Source of the DNA: JACKII01 sp041687435
GTDB taxonomy: Bacteria; Pseudomonadota; Alphaproteobacteria; Bin95
Reading direction: 5' to 3'
DNA length: 64,000 nt
NCBI GenBank assembly: GCA_041687435.1
Contig: JAWLBX010000005.1
Span: 1-64,000 of the forward strand
Each line of letters opens with the position of its first letter. Position 1 is the first letter of the stretch. The notes under the pieces are model-generated. The model had not been told where the DNA came from, made no database searches, and saw only the letters and a program-made list of their open reading frames with translations. The position numbers and the translations under genes were made by a program. Positions 8,456 through 17,523 of this stretch are shown piece after piece.

Positions 8456-9343
8456 TCAGTTCACCCCGCCGCGCTTGTTCATCTTGCGGTACATGTCCAG
8501 CGCCGCCACAACGTCGTGGCCTTCATAGCCGCCCGCCATCGCCATGGTCATCATCTCGCGCACCAGGGATGCGACCGGCATCGGCTGTTTCAGGCTGCGG
8601 GCTACATCGATGGCGAGCGCCACGTCCTTCTCGCCCAGCTCCATCTTGAAGCCTGGGTCCCAGTTGGATTGCAGCGCGTTCGGCCAGCGTTTCAGGAAAT
8701 GGTGCGAGCGCCCGCCGCTCTGCGAGAGGGTGTTGAACAACACCTCCGGATCGACGCCCGCCGCTTCGCCCATGGCGAAGGCCTCGGCAGCGACCAGGAC
8801 ATTGCCCATGGACATGACATTGTTGACCAGCTTCACCGTCTTGGCCGTGCCGACATCGCCGGTGTGCAACTGCGTCTGACCGAGCGCCTCGAACACCGGC
8901 TTGGCGCGCGCCATATCCGCATCGCTGCCACCCAGCAGCAGCACCAGGGTGCCGTCCGCGGCCTCCTTCGGCCCGCCGCTGACCGGCGCATCGATCACGC
9001 CCAGGCCGCGTTCGCGGCAGGCTGCCCCGACCTCGAGCATGGTCGCCGCATCGATGGTGCTGAAGTCGATGCAGACGGCGCCATCCTGCGGCTTGCAGGC
9101 AAGAATCCCGTCCTCGCCCAGCCACGCCTCCCGCACGACGGCGGAATTCGGCAGGCTGGAGAGCAGGAACTCCGCACCGGCAATCGCTTCCGGCAGCGAG
9201 GCGGTGACAGCCAGCCCGTCCGCTGCGGCGGCATCGCGGCTGGCGGCGCTGACATCATAGCCGATCACATCATGGCCGGCGCGCTTCAGGCGGAGCGCCA
9301 TGCCGGCGCCCATCTGGCCGATGCCGATATAGGCAATACGCAT
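8456..9343 (-). CDS. NAD(P)-dependent beta-hydroxyacid dehydrogenase (HIBADH family)
   Basis: A 295-residue oxidoreductase of the 3-hydroxyisobutyrate / tartronate semialdehyde reductase family. The N-terminal Rossmann motif GIGQMGAGM spans 7-15, the substrate motif DAPVSGGP 118-125, and the catalytic lysine is Lys171 in KLVNN. The all-helical C-terminal domain is complete. The ATG at 9343 directly begins the first Rossmann strand (MRIAYIG); the longer open frame has no fitting ribosome site. Which hydroxyacid it oxidises cannot be read from sequence. Confidence 0.9.
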   Translation of the reverse strand: MRIAYIGIGQMGAGMALRLKRAGHDVIGYDVSAASRDAAAADGLAVTASLPEAIAGAEFLLSSLPNSAVVREAWLGEDGILACKPQDGAVCIDFSTIDAATMLEVGAACRERGLGVIDAPVSGGPKEAADGTLVLLLGGSDADMARAKPVFEALGQTQLHTGDVGTAKTVKLVNNVMSMGNVLVAAEAFAMGEAAGVDPEVLFNTLSQSGGRSHHFLKRWPNALQSNWDPGFKMELGEKDVALAIDVARSLKQPMPVASLVREMMTMAMAGGYEGHDVVAALDMYRKMNKRGGVN

Positions 9344-9433
9344 TGTGAACCTGATCCTCTTGTCTGCATTGGCGGTTTGGCTGGGAAGTGTAGAGGACCG
9401 GCGGGCTGGTTGGCGACCCTGCTGCGGCACGGA

Positions 9434-9622
9434 TTATTCCGCCCGGTCGCCGTCGTCTCCCCGCTTGGCGCCGTCGAGCAGGTTGCGGCTCTGCTCGGCC
9501 TCCGCCTTTTCGCGCGCCTTGTCGCCCTTCCGGCGCCCGTGTTTGGCCCGGTTGGCGGCTGTCTGCGCCGTTTTCTTCGCCTTTGCCTTGCGGAACTGGT
9601 TCAGGTTCACGACGTTCGACAT
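9434..9622 (-). CDS. DUF4169 small protein
   Basis: A 62-residue, highly basic and acidic protein beginning MSNVVNLNQFRKAKAKK, the hallmark of the DUF4169 family of small alphaproteobacterial proteins of unknown function. GGGAGG lies nine bases before the ATG at 9622. A longer in-frame ORF to 9703 exists, but the start with the ribosome site matches family length. Confidence 0.82.
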   Translation of the reverse strand: MSNVVNLNQFRKAKAKKTAQTAANRAKHGRRKGDKAREKAEAEQSRNLLDGAKRGDDGDRAE

Positions 9623-9729
9623 AAGCGGCAGCCTCCCTAACCTGCGGAACCAAATCGGCCATGGCGTGGCACCCCTCGACCGATATATCCTGGGTTTAAT
9701 CATAGCACAAAACTTCGAGAGGAGCCCCC

Positions 9730-10587
9730 ATGGTTGGCGAAGTCTGGCGCGTTGGCGCCGTTAAAATCACCCGCATTGTCGAGATTGAGGCAACCGGCGG
9801 CATGTCACGTATCATCCCGGATGCGACCCGCGACAAGGTACGGGAAATTGGTTGGCTCTATCCGCATTTCGCCGATGCGGACGGGCGGCTGCGCGGCGCG
9901 ATCCACTCGCTGATTGTAGACACACCGACCAGGACGATCGTTGTCGATACCTGCGTCGGCAACGACAAGCCGCGCGACGTACCGGCCTGGAACAAGCTGC
10001 AGACCGCCTATCTCAACCATCTGCAGCAGGCGGGCTATCCGGCGGATAAGATCGACACCGTGCTCTGCACTCACTTGCATATCGACCATGTCGGCTGGAA
10101 CACGAAATGGGACGGCCAGAAGTGGGTGCCGACCTTCAGGAACGCGGAGTATCTGTTCGGCGAGAAAGAGTTCAATCACTGGATGACGCACGACCGCGAA
10201 GGCCAGAGCCAAGTGATGACCGACTCGATCCTGCCCATCACCGAGGCCGGCCTGCATCGGCTGGTCAGCCAGGGCGAACAGCTATGCCCGGAAGTGCGCC
10301 TGATCCCGACGCCCGGCCACACGCCCGGTCATGCCAGTGTGATGATCGAAAGCGAAGGTGAGAGCGCGCTGATCACCGGCGACTTTCTGCATCACCCCTG
10401 CCAGTTCGCCCACCCGGAATGGCCGAGCGGGCCGGACTGGGATCCGGCCGAGGGCTATGCCACGCGTATCGACATGTACAACCGGCTGGCCGAGACCTTG
10501 ACCCTGGTGATTGGAACCCACTTCCACACGCCGACAGCGGGCCATCTGAAAAAGGACGGCAAGGCTTGGCGGCTGGACGTGGGGTGA
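9730..10587 (+). CDS. Metallo-beta-lactamase fold hydrolase
   Basis: A 285-residue MBL-fold enzyme. The dinuclear metal motif HLHIDH lies at 115-120; further ligands are in TPGHTPGH (194-201), the GDF aspartate (about 217-219) and the late GTHFHTPT histidine. Resembles lactonase-type and general hydrolase members rather than true beta-lactamases, with no signal peptide. AGAGGAG precedes the ATG. It is convergent with the NTF2-like gene at 10598. Substrate unknown. Confidence 0.88.
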   Translation: MVGEVWRVGAVKITRIVEIEATGGMSRIIPDATRDKVREIGWLYPHFADADGRLRGAIHSLIVDTPTRTIVVDTCVGNDKPRDVPAWNKLQTAYLNHLQQAGYPADKIDTVLCTHLHIDHVGWNTKWDGQKWVPTFRNAEYLFGEKEFNHWMTHDREGQSQVMTDSILPITEAGLHRLVSQGEQLCPEVRLIPTPGHTPGHASVMIESEGESALITGDFLHHPCQFAHPEWPSGPDWDPAEGYATRIDMYNRLAETLTLVIGTHFHTPTAGHLKKDGKAWRLDVG

Positions 10588-10597
10588 GGCCCGGGCC

Positions 10598-11017
10598 TTA
10601 CTCCCAGCCCAATTCCGCCAGCGTGTAGGCGTCGTTCCAGACCTTGGTCATCTGTGCGACCTTGCCTTCGCCGTTCATTTTCAGTGTGTAGACATAATCG
10701 GTGCTGGTGGACTTTTTGGTGGGCGGAACCGGGCCGCCCTCGCCGGAGTGCGTGCCGTGGAAAGTGGCGGCGAACGTTGCCGTATTCGTATCCGTATCCC
10801 AGGCGCTGCTGTGCAGGGTATAGCGCCCGTCCGGTAGCGGGCCGTCCACCAGCCATTTCATCCAATCGCAATAGGCCTGCACGGTTTTCACGTCGGCCAA
10901 CACCCCGGCCTGGCAGGAAAATGACGCACCATCGGCCACATAGGCCTTGCAGCCATCCCACCCTCTCGGCGCTTCGCAGGCCTCAAAGAATTTTTTGGCG
11001 TTTTCAAAAGCGGACAT
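10598..11017 (-). CDS. NTF2-like / SnoaL-like protein
   Basis: A 139-residue protein with a helix-then-sheet pattern of the NTF2-like superfamily (first helix FENAKKFFEACE, later strands with AWDTDTNTATFAATFHGTHS). Start is the ATG at 11017, placed after GGGAGGA; an in-frame TTG four codons upstream is inside the ribosome site itself and is rejected. The superfamily contains isomerases, dehydratases and binding proteins, so no reaction is assigned. Confidence 0.75.
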   Translation of the reverse strand: MSAFENAKKFFEACEAPRGWDGCKAYVADGASFSCQAGVLADVKTVQAYCDWMKWLVDGPLPDGRYTLHSSAWDTDTNTATFAATFHGTHSGEGGPVPPTKKSTSTDYVYTLKMNGEGKVAQMTKVWNDAYTLAELGWE

Positions 11018-11157
11018 CGTTCCTCCCAAAATTTCAGAGGTTTATTGAATAACCGCCAGTACAGCGGTGAAGCTATACTATCAAATTCACTGCTCTTTCC
11101 CAAGACTTCTGTGCCATTGGGCGCGCAACGGCATCGGCGTGCTCGACCGACCGCCGC

Positions 11158-11265
11158 TTTCTGGCTGGGTACCCGATCACGAAGCTCTATGCGGACAGCC
11201 GCGCCAGTCGTATTTATGGTGGCTCTTTCGAGATCATGCGCCTGATCATGGCGTGCAGCCACTAA
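11158..11265 (+). pseudogene. Remnant of an acyl-CoA dehydrogenase C-terminus
   Basis: Translated in the frame of base 11158, this short stretch reads FLAGYPITKLYADSR then ASRIYGGSFEIMRLI and ends in TAA at 11263-11265. That is the final roughly 35 residues of an acyl-CoA dehydrogenase (compare the usual EYPIERLYRDAR...IYGGTSEIMK...). The frame stays open only back to 11071, where the residues no longer resemble the family, and it has no start codon. It therefore looks like the tail of a deleted gene, of a different subgroup from the two intact copies nearby. Confidence 0.75.
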
Positions 11266-11306
11266 TCGTAAACCCAGAAAAACCGAAAACCGGGAGTCCC
11301 CGCCCC

Positions 11307-12458
11307 ATGGCCAACCCCAAACTGTTCGAGCCGCTGACCATCCGCGGCGTCACGATGAAAAACCGTGTCTGCGTCGCGCCGATGCACCAGTACGCGGCCG
11401 ATCATGGCTTTGCCACCGACTGGCACCTGATGAATGTCGGCCGGTTTGCCGCCGGCGGCGCCGGCCTGACCTTTGTCGAGAGCACCAAATGCGACCGGCG
11501 CGGCTGTGGCACGGTCGGTGATCTGGCGCTTTGGGACGACAAGTTTATTCCGGGCGTCAAACGGCTGGCGGATTTCATCAAGGCGCACGACAGCGTCGCC
11601 GCGATCCAGATCGGCCATTCCGGGCGCAAGGCGAAGCGCTACCGGCCATGGGAAGGCGGCGCGCCGCTGCTGGAAAACCCCGGCGTCGACCAGGACTATT
11701 GGGACAGTTGGGAACTGGTCGCGCCAAGCGCGGAGCCCGCCAGCCCGAAAGACCCGACACCGCGCGCCCTTTCCAACCAGGAGGTGAAGGACCTAGTGGA
11801 GATGTGGGGCCAGGCCGCCCGCCGGGCGAACGAATGCGGCTTCGACGTGTTCGAGGTACATGGCGCCCACGGCTATCTGATCCACCAGTTCCTCAGTCCG
11901 ATGGCCAACCTGCGCAACGACGAATACGGCGGTTCCGAAGAAAACCGGATGCGGTTCTGCTGTGAGGTGGTGGAGAGCGTGCGCGCCCACTGGCCGGACG
12001 ACAAGCCGCTGTTCCTGCGCCTGTCGTGTGAGGACCGGGCCGGCTGGGATTTGGATGCAAGCGTGCGCCTGTCAAAGATCGTCAAGACGCTGGGCGTCGA
12101 CGCGATCGACTGTTCCGGCGGCGGCATGCAGGGCAGCCCGACCGAGTTTGCGCCGAGCTATGGCTATCAGGTGCCCTATTCCGACCGCATCCGGCACGAA
12201 GCGGACATGCTGACCATGGCGGTGGGCCTGATCGTACATGCGGAACAGGCGGAGGAAATTCTGCAGAAGGGGCAGGCGGACATCATCGCGCTGGCCCGCG
12301 AGATTCTCTACAATCCGAACTGGCCGATGGATGCCGCGCGCAAGCTGGGCGCAGCGGATCACCTCGGCACCGTGCCAGACCAGCAGGCCTATTGGCTCGG
12401 CCGGCGCGAGGCAACGGCGAAGGAGGTCGTGCCTTCCACCTACGGCCAGGGCTGGTAG
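11307..12458 (+). CDS. Old Yellow Enzyme family NADH:flavin oxidoreductase
   Basis: A 383-residue FMN-dependent TIM-barrel enzyme of the YqjM/xenobiotic reductase branch, which reduces activated C=C bonds. The active-site motif HGAHGYLIHQFLSP is intact (about 185-198), as are QIGHSGRKA and the C-terminal ALAREILYNPNWP phosphate-binding region. The flavin-tuning Cys of YqjM (in SPMC) is replaced by His here (APMHQY, 25-30). ATG 11307 follows CGGGAG; the frame is open upstream, but that part overlaps the decayed dehydrogenase tail in another frame. Confidence 0.9.
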   Translation: MANPKLFEPLTIRGVTMKNRVCVAPMHQYAADHGFATDWHLMNVGRFAAGGAGLTFVESTKCDRRGCGTVGDLALWDDKFIPGVKRLADFIKAHDSVAAIQIGHSGRKAKRYRPWEGGAPLLENPGVDQDYWDSWELVAPSAEPASPKDPTPRALSNQEVKDLVEMWGQAARRANECGFDVFEVHGAHGYLIHQFLSPMANLRNDEYGGSEENRMRFCCEVVESVRAHWPDDKPLFLRLSCEDRAGWDLDASVRLSKIVKTLGVDAIDCSGGGMQGSPTEFAPSYGYQVPYSDRIRHEADMLTMAVGLIVHAEQAEEILQKGQADIIALAREILYNPNWPMDAARKLGAADHLGTVPDQQAYWLGRREATAKEVVPSTYGQGW

Positions 12459-12650
12459 GCCCCCCGCACCGGGTCTTTGCCCGGCTCCGGCCTGGTCCTC
12501 GGACGGTGCGAGGCACCGATCCGGGGCCATTGGCCGGAAAACCCCACGCGATTTGCGCATGCCAGCCGCCCGCTCACCCCTGTAGACAAGCGCGGGTTGA
12601 GAACCTAGGCCTTAATCCTGTTCGTTCTCCATCCGTCAATCCAGGTGCCG

Positions 12651-13850
12651 ATGTCTGCCCCCCTGCTGATCGTCATTTTCGCCATGCTGATTCAGCAGGC
12701 CTTCGCCTATTTCGCTGCGCTGGTGCTGCCCAATATGGCGCCCGCGGTGGCCGCGGATCTGGGCATCGATCCGCACCTGATCGGCTTTTACACCGGCGTG
12801 CTGTATTTCTTTTCCAGCATGGGCCAGCTGTCCTGCGGCGGCTTCATTTTGCGTTTCGGCGCGGTCAGGATGAGCCAGGCCTCACTGGTGTTCATGGGGC
12901 TGGCGCTGATGATGGGCTATTTCGGTTCGCTGCCGGTGTTCGCCGCCGCGGCGGCCTTGACCGGCATGGCGACGTCGGTCTCCACACCGGCCAGTTCGCA
13001 TTTGCTGGCCCGCTACAGCCCGCCGAAATACGCGCCGCTGATTTTTTCGGTGAAACAGACTGGCGTGCCGGTCGGCGGCCTGATGGCGGGCCTGCTGGTG
13101 CCGCTGCTGTTGGGCCTGTTGGGCTGGCGCGGCGCGTTCGTCGCCTGCGGCTTGTTCTGCGTAATCTTCGCTGTGATGCTGCAGCCGATCCGCGAGCGGT
13201 TCGATGGCGACCGTAATCCCGCGCAATCCCTGAAGCCGAGCTATATCTGGCAGAATCTGCGGGGGGTAATGGGCTCTCCCAGTCTGCGCGATCTGGCGTT
13301 TGGCATGTTCTGCTTTGTCGGCCTGCAGGGCCTGTTCGGCTCCTACTTCGTTACCTATATCGCGGAAAACATGGGCCGTCCGCTGGAAGACGCCAACCAC
13401 TTCTTCTCCATCGCCATGACTACGGCCATCGGTGCCCGTATCCTGTGGGGATGGGTCGGCAGCGCGCTGATGCCGGCCAGGCGGGTCGTGGCCTATCTGG
13501 CGGTGGTGATGGTCGTAGCGGCGGTCGGCATGGGCTCGATCCAGCCGGATTGGAGCGATATGGCGATCATCGGCGTCGCCATCCTGTTCTGCATCAGCGC
13601 GATCAGCTGGCATGGGCTGATGATGGCGGAGATTGCGCGCCTTGCGCCGGAAGGGCAGGTCGGGCCGGTGACGGGCGCCTGCCTGGCCTTTGCCGGGGCC
13701 GGCATGATGAGTTATCCGATGATCTACGCCCTGCTGCTGGAGGCGACGGGTGACCCCGCGCTTGGCTTCTTTATCGCGGCCTTGCCGGCGGCGGTGATGG
13801 CGGTCAAGTTGTACCTGCCGCCGAAACATGTGGAAGGAGCCGCCGTATGA
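12651..13850 (+). CDS. Major facilitator superfamily transporter
   Basis: A 399-residue protein with about 12 hydrophobic segments and the usual central cytoplasmic break (about 180-205). No glycine-rich sugar-porter signature is seen, so substrate is open. Start taken at ATG 12651; an in-frame GTG two codons upstream is possible. Its stop overlaps the start of the NTF2-like gene by four bases (ATGA), and that gene in turn adjoins a GST, so transporter, NTF2-like protein and GST are probably co-translated as a small detoxification or catabolic operon. Confidence 0.88.
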   Translation: MSAPLLIVIFAMLIQQAFAYFAALVLPNMAPAVAADLGIDPHLIGFYTGVLYFFSSMGQLSCGGFILRFGAVRMSQASLVFMGLALMMGYFGSLPVFAAAAALTGMATSVSTPASSHLLARYSPPKYAPLIFSVKQTGVPVGGLMAGLLVPLLLGLLGWRGAFVACGLFCVIFAVMLQPIRERFDGDRNPAQSLKPSYIWQNLRGVMGSPSLRDLAFGMFCFVGLQGLFGSYFVTYIAENMGRPLEDANHFFSIAMTTAIGARILWGWVGSALMPARRVVAYLAVVMVVAAVGMGSIQPDWSDMAIIGVAILFCISAISWHGLMMAEIARLAPEGQVGPVTGACLAFAGAGMMSYPMIYALLLEATGDPALGFFIAALPAAVMAVKLYLPPKHVEGAAV

Positions 13851-14314
13851 AGTTCGTGACGCTGCTGAACCGTTTCACCGATGCTGTCGAAGCGGGGGAT
13901 GGTCAGGCGCTGGCCGCCCTGTTTACCGACGATGGCATCTATCACGATACCTTTTATGGCGCCTTCCATGGTCGCGACGGCATTGCCGACATGCTGGAAA
14001 ACCATTTCTGGCGGGACGCCAAGGCGTTCCGCTGGGATATGCGCGAGCCGGTAATCCAGGGCGAAACCGGCTACGCCCATTGGCTGTTCAGCTATGAAAG
14101 CAAGCTGCCGACGGCGGCGGGCCGGCGGGTGGCGTTCGAGGGCATGAGCTGCTTCCACCTGCGCGGCGACCTGATCCTGCATTATGGCGAGGTGTTCGAC
14201 CAGGGCATCGCCATGGCCCAGACCGGCTTCCCGGCCGAGCGCATGGCCAAGCGCCTGTCTCGGGAGGCGGAAGCCGTGCGCAAACGCGCCGCCGGCACCC
14301 GCCATCTGGCTTGA
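13847..14314 (+). CDS. NTF2-like / SnoaL-like protein
   Basis: A 155-residue NTF2-like protein: the first helices contain LLNRFTDAVEAGDGQALAAL and FTDDGIYHD, then GRDGIADML, the classic SnoaL-like layout with an Asp-rich pocket. The ATG overlaps the stop of the MFS gene, indicating translational coupling. Such proteins are often polar-substrate isomerases or hydratases, but the reaction here is not known. Confidence 0.82.
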   Translation: MKFVTLLNRFTDAVEAGDGQALAALFTDDGIYHDTFYGAFHGRDGIADMLENHFWRDAKAFRWDMREPVIQGETGYAHWLFSYESKLPTAAGRRVAFEGMSCFHLRGDLILHYGEVFDQGIAMAQTGFPAERMAKRLSREAEAVRKRAAGTRHLA

Positions 14315-14337
14315 GCAGCGCCGCCGCCGTGGGCGGA

Positions 14338-14964
14338 ATGGTGCTGTGGGGCGCGGTTTCGTCCCGCGTGCTGCGGGTGCACTGGGCGCTGATCGAACTG
14401 GGGCTGCCGTATGAAAGCATCCCGATTCTCTCGCGCAGCGGCGAGACCGAAACGGCCGAATACGGCGCCCTCAACCCGAGGCGGAAAATCCCGACCTTTC
14501 AGGATGGCGGCCTGGTGCTGACCGAAAGTGCGGCCATCGTTACCTATCTGGCAGAGACCTATGGCACCGCAGGCCGCGCTTTGATCCCGGCGGAACAGCC
14601 GGCGCGGGCAAAGTATTTCGAGTGGCTGTCGTTCGTTTCCATGGAACTGGACGCGACCGCGCTCTATGTGCTGCGCCGGCACGAGGGGCTGCCGCAGGTT
14701 TATGGCGAGGCACCGGCCGCTTGTGCCGCGGCGCGCGCCTATTTCGACAAGATGATCCGGGCGAGCGCCGGGGATTTGACCGACGGCCGGCGCTATCTGC
14801 TGGGCGAGGCATTCGCCGGCGCCGACATCTGCATGACCACGGTCTTGGATTGGGCGGAGCGCTACGATTGCCCGCTGCCGAATGCTTGGCTCGCATACCG
14901 CGAGCGGGTGCGCGAACGGCCCAGCTATGCCGCGGCCATGGCAGCGAACCGGGCACCCGATTAA
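14338..14964 (+). CDS. Glutathione S-transferase family protein
   Basis: About 208 residues: an N-terminal thioredoxin-like domain (VSSRVLRVHWALIELGLPYE then NPRRKIPTFQDGG and LTESAAIVTYLAE, with the glutathione-binding ES pair) and a helical C-terminal domain with the FAGADICMTTVLDW N-capping motif. ATG 14338 places the first beta strand right at the N-terminus as in most GSTs. A TTG at 14311 overlapping the previous stop (TTGA) is an alternative. The gene converges on the metallophosphoesterase, with stop codons overlapping by three bases. Confidence 0.85.
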   Translation: MVLWGAVSSRVLRVHWALIELGLPYESIPILSRSGETETAEYGALNPRRKIPTFQDGGLVLTESAAIVTYLAETYGTAGRALIPAEQPARAKYFEWLSFVSMELDATALYVLRRHEGLPQVYGEAPAACAAARAYFDKMIRASAGDLTDGRRYLLGEAFAGADICMTTVLDWAERYDCPLPNAWLAYRERVRERPSYAAAMAANRAPD

Positions 14965-15791
14965 GCGCGCGGCACCCGCTTGCCATCCTTCAGCAGTACC
15001 ATCGGTTCGCCGAAATCGCCGACCGGGATGCAGTGGCTGGCAAGCGTCTTGCCCCCTGCCGGATCATCCAGCCAGAGGTGCAGGGAAAAGCCCGGCGGCT
15101 CGCGGGTGAGGGCGAGGGTGTTGGCAGCGCTGAACCCGGCTTCGAACTGGTAGCAGGTTGCGGGCGCAACCCAGACCGTGCGGCTGCCGGTAATCGGCCG
15201 GTGGGCATGGCCGCAGATGATGCGCTGCACCTGGGCGTGGTGCGCAAGCAAGGCGGCAAATTCCGGCCCGCCCTCATCCAGCCCGGCCTTGGTGGAACCG
15301 GTGAGCCCGGTCGCAATCGGCGGATGGTGGCAGGCGATGACGGTCGGCCGTTCGGGCGCTGCGCTTAGCTGCGCCTCCAGCCAAGCGAGCCGTTCCGGGC
15401 AGAGCGTGCCCCAGGCATGGCCCGGCACCACGGTATCCAGGCAGATGAGGCGCACCGGCCCGTTTTCGACCGTGTAGTGCAGGAACGGCCCCGCCGCCGA
15501 CAGCCAGGGTTCACCGGCGAAGGCGGCGGCAAAACCCTCCCGGCTGTCGTGATTGCCGGGTACGGCATAGAGCGGGGCTTTCAGCCGGTCCAAAATTTCG
15601 CGGGCCGGCGGGTATTGTGCGCTCTTGCCGTGATGGACGATGTCGCCGGTGTGAATCACGAGGTCCGGCGGCGGATCGCAAGCGTTTACGGCCTCCACCA
15701 CGCGGGCGAGGGAGGCGGCAGCGTCGAAGGTGCCGTAGGTGAGAACTCCCGGCGCCTCGATATGGCTGTCGCTGATCTGGGCGATGATCAT
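14961..15791 (-). CDS. Metallophosphoesterase (CpdA-like)
   Basis: A 276-residue calcineurin-type phosphoesterase. All dinuclear metal motifs are present: DSH at 8-10, GD at 49-50, GNHD at 79-82, the HHPP histidines and GHAH late in the protein. It resembles class III cyclic nucleotide phosphodiesterases (CpdA) that hydrolyse 3',5'-cAMP, but other phosphodiesters are possible. ATG 15791 is six bases from AAGGAG; the ATG at 15797 is in direct contact with that site and is less likely. Confidence 0.86.
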   Translation of the reverse strand: MIIAQISDSHIEAPGVLTYGTFDAAASLARVVEAVNACDPPPDLVIHTGDIVHHGKSAQYPPAREILDRLKAPLYAVPGNHDSREGFAAAFAGEPWLSAAGPFLHYTVENGPVRLICLDTVVPGHAWGTLCPERLAWLEAQLSAAPERPTVIACHHPPIATGLTGSTKAGLDEGGPEFAALLAHHAQVQRIICGHAHRPITGSRTVWVAPATCYQFEAGFSAANTLALTREPPGFSLHLWLDDPAGGKTLASHCIPVGDFGEPMVLLKDGKRVPRA

Positions 15792-15864
15792 GGCCATCTC
15801 CTTGCGGTTCGCCTATGGAAGCGGAATTGGATGACGAGGCTATGACAGATGGAGCGCAAGCGCC

Positions 15865-16506
15865 ATGTATGTTCCCAAGCATTTCCGCGAGGATGATCCG
15901 GAAACCCTGCTGGCCGAAATGCGGCGGCAGGCGGCGGCAACCCTGGTCAGCCAGGGGCCGGACGGCCTGATTGCCAGTCATGTGCCGGTCGAGCTTGTGG
16001 CCGAGCCTGCGCCCTGGGGCCGCATCCGCTGCCATCTGGCCCGCGCCAACCCGCATGCCGATGTGCTGGCCGCCGGCGGCGAGGTGCTGGCGATCTTCCA
16101 GGGGGCGCAAGGCTATATCTCTCCCTCCTATTACCCATCCAAAATGGCGAGCGGCGGGAAGGCGGTGCCGACCTGGAACTATGTCGCGATCCACGCCTAC
16201 GGTACGCCGCAGCCATTCGAGGACGAGGCAGCGCTGCGCCCGCACCTGGCCGCCCTGACCGAGCGGCACGAGGCGGAGCGTGCGGAACCGTGGGCGATCG
16301 ACGACGCACCGGACGATTTCATCGCGATGATGTGCAAGGCGATCATTGGCATCGAGATCGCGCTGACCCGGGTGGAAGGCAAATGGAAGATGAGCCAGAA
16401 CCGCGCCCCGGACGACCGGCAGGGCACGGCCAATGGCCTGCGGGCCGAGGGGCGCGAAGACCTTGCCGTATTGGTGGAAGCGGCAGCGGCGAAGCGCAGC
16501 GGTTAA
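15865..16506 (+). CDS. FMN-binding negative transcriptional regulator (PaiB family)
   Basis: A 213-residue protein with the split-barrel flavin-binding fold of PaiB. The opening MYVPKHFREDD and the SPSYYPSK and VPTWNYVAIHAYG stretches are diagnostic. The name comes from Bacillus PaiB, linked to repression of sporulation and degradative enzymes; in proteobacteria a flavoenzyme role is equally plausible. It is divergent from the metallophosphoesterase and convergent with the amidohydrolase at 16523. Confidence 0.9.
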   Translation: MYVPKHFREDDPETLLAEMRRQAAATLVSQGPDGLIASHVPVELVAEPAPWGRIRCHLARANPHADVLAAGGEVLAIFQGAQGYISPSYYPSKMASGGKAVPTWNYVAIHAYGTPQPFEDEAALRPHLAALTERHEAERAEPWAIDDAPDDFIAMMCKAIIGIEIALTRVEGKWKMSQNRAPDDRQGTANGLRAEGREDLAVLVEAAAAKRSG

Positions 16507-16522
16507 TACCGGCCCGCAGGGC

Positions 16523-17398
16523 TCAGCCAGGGAACTGGTACAGCTTTGCCGGGTTATCCACCAGGATGCGGTGCTGGATTTCCGGGTCCGGTGCCATATC
16601 CGCCAGTACGTCCAGCAGCAGGCCATCGTTCGGCATGAGGCCGTCGAAATAGGGATGTGGCCAGTCGCTGCCCCAGATGCAGCGTTCCGCCGCGGCGGCG
16701 ACCAGCGCCTGCCCCATCGGCACCACGTCGCCATAGGGTGGCCCCTGGCGGGTGAGGCGGTAGGGGCTGGACAGCTTGACCCAGGTGCGGCCGTTGCCCA
16801 GCAGGCGCAGCAGGGCGTGAAAGCCGGGATGTTCCCGCCCGATATCCGCGGGGATATTGCCCATATGGTCGATCACCAGTTCGGTCGGCAGGGCGGCGAG
16901 GCGGGGCTCGAGTTCTGCCAGGGCGTCGGCGCTGGTAAACACCTGGATATGCCAATGCAATTCCGATGCCTTGGCTGCCAGCGTTTCGAGCGCGCGCAGG
17001 TCTGTGCCGCCCGTTTCCAAATTGAAACGCAGGCCGCGCACGCCTTCCAGATGCAACTCCTCCAGCTGGTTGTCGCTGACATCGGGCGGCATGACCGCAA
17101 CGCCGCGCATTTTCACGTGATGCTCGTTCATCCCCTGCATGGCGGCAAGGGCGGCCCGGTTGTCAAAGCCATAGATGCTGGGCTGTACCATCACGGCCCG
17201 CTCCATGCCCAAAGTGGCGAGCATGTGCTGATAGGCCTCCAGCAAAGCCTCCGGCGGGGTGTATTGCCGGCCGGCGTAGTAGGGAAACTCCACCAGCGGG
17301 CCGAACACATGCATATGGCAGTCGCAGGCGAGCGGCGGCGGCGTCAGCTTTTGCGGCGGGCGGGGGGCCGGATCGGGCGGGGCGCAATCGGGAATCAT
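16523..17398 (-). CDS. Amidohydrolase family (2-pyrone-4,6-dicarboxylate lactonase-like)
   Basis: About 291 residues of a TIM-barrel amidohydrolase. The first metal-binding His pair is in CDCHMHVFGP (His28, His30 from the ATG at 17398); the terminal-strand Asp is in WGSDWPHP. The arrangement and length match the LigI/PDC hydrolase clade of COG3618, which opens lactones of aromatic-acid breakdown. The start is uncertain since no strong ribosome site is seen and the frame is open to 17443. It is divergent from sdhC. Confidence 0.82.
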   Translation of the reverse strand: MIPDCAPPDPAPRPPQKLTPPPLACDCHMHVFGPLVEFPYYAGRQYTPPEALLEAYQHMLATLGMERAVMVQPSIYGFDNRAALAAMQGMNEHHVKMRGVAVMPPDVSDNQLEELHLEGVRGLRFNLETGGTDLRALETLAAKASELHWHIQVFTSADALAELEPRLAALPTELVIDHMGNIPADIGREHPGFHALLRLLGNGRTWVKLSSPYRLTRQGPPYGDVVPMGQALVAAAAERCIWGSDWPHPYFDGLMPNDGLLLDVLADMAPDPEIQHRILVDNPAKLYQFPG

Positions 17399-17523
17399 GG
17401 CGGGCACTCGCGCGGCTGAAGAACACATTGGCCAGCAAAGCACATCGACCGGCCGGGGCGCAATTAGGCCCTGACATACCCTGCCGCATTGCAGCGCGGC
17501 CCGGCCGCGCCGGGCGCAGTTTG

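Noticed and set aside
7757..9640. Long 627-codon plus-strand ORF
   Set aside because: It runs across YaiI in another frame and antisense to the beta-hydroxyacid dehydrogenase; it is Arg/Ala-rich GC shadow without motifs.
12459..12650. GC-rich inverted repeats before the MFS gene as a terminator
   Set aside because: Only a 5-bp stem (12470-12474 / 12481-12485) with no T-run.
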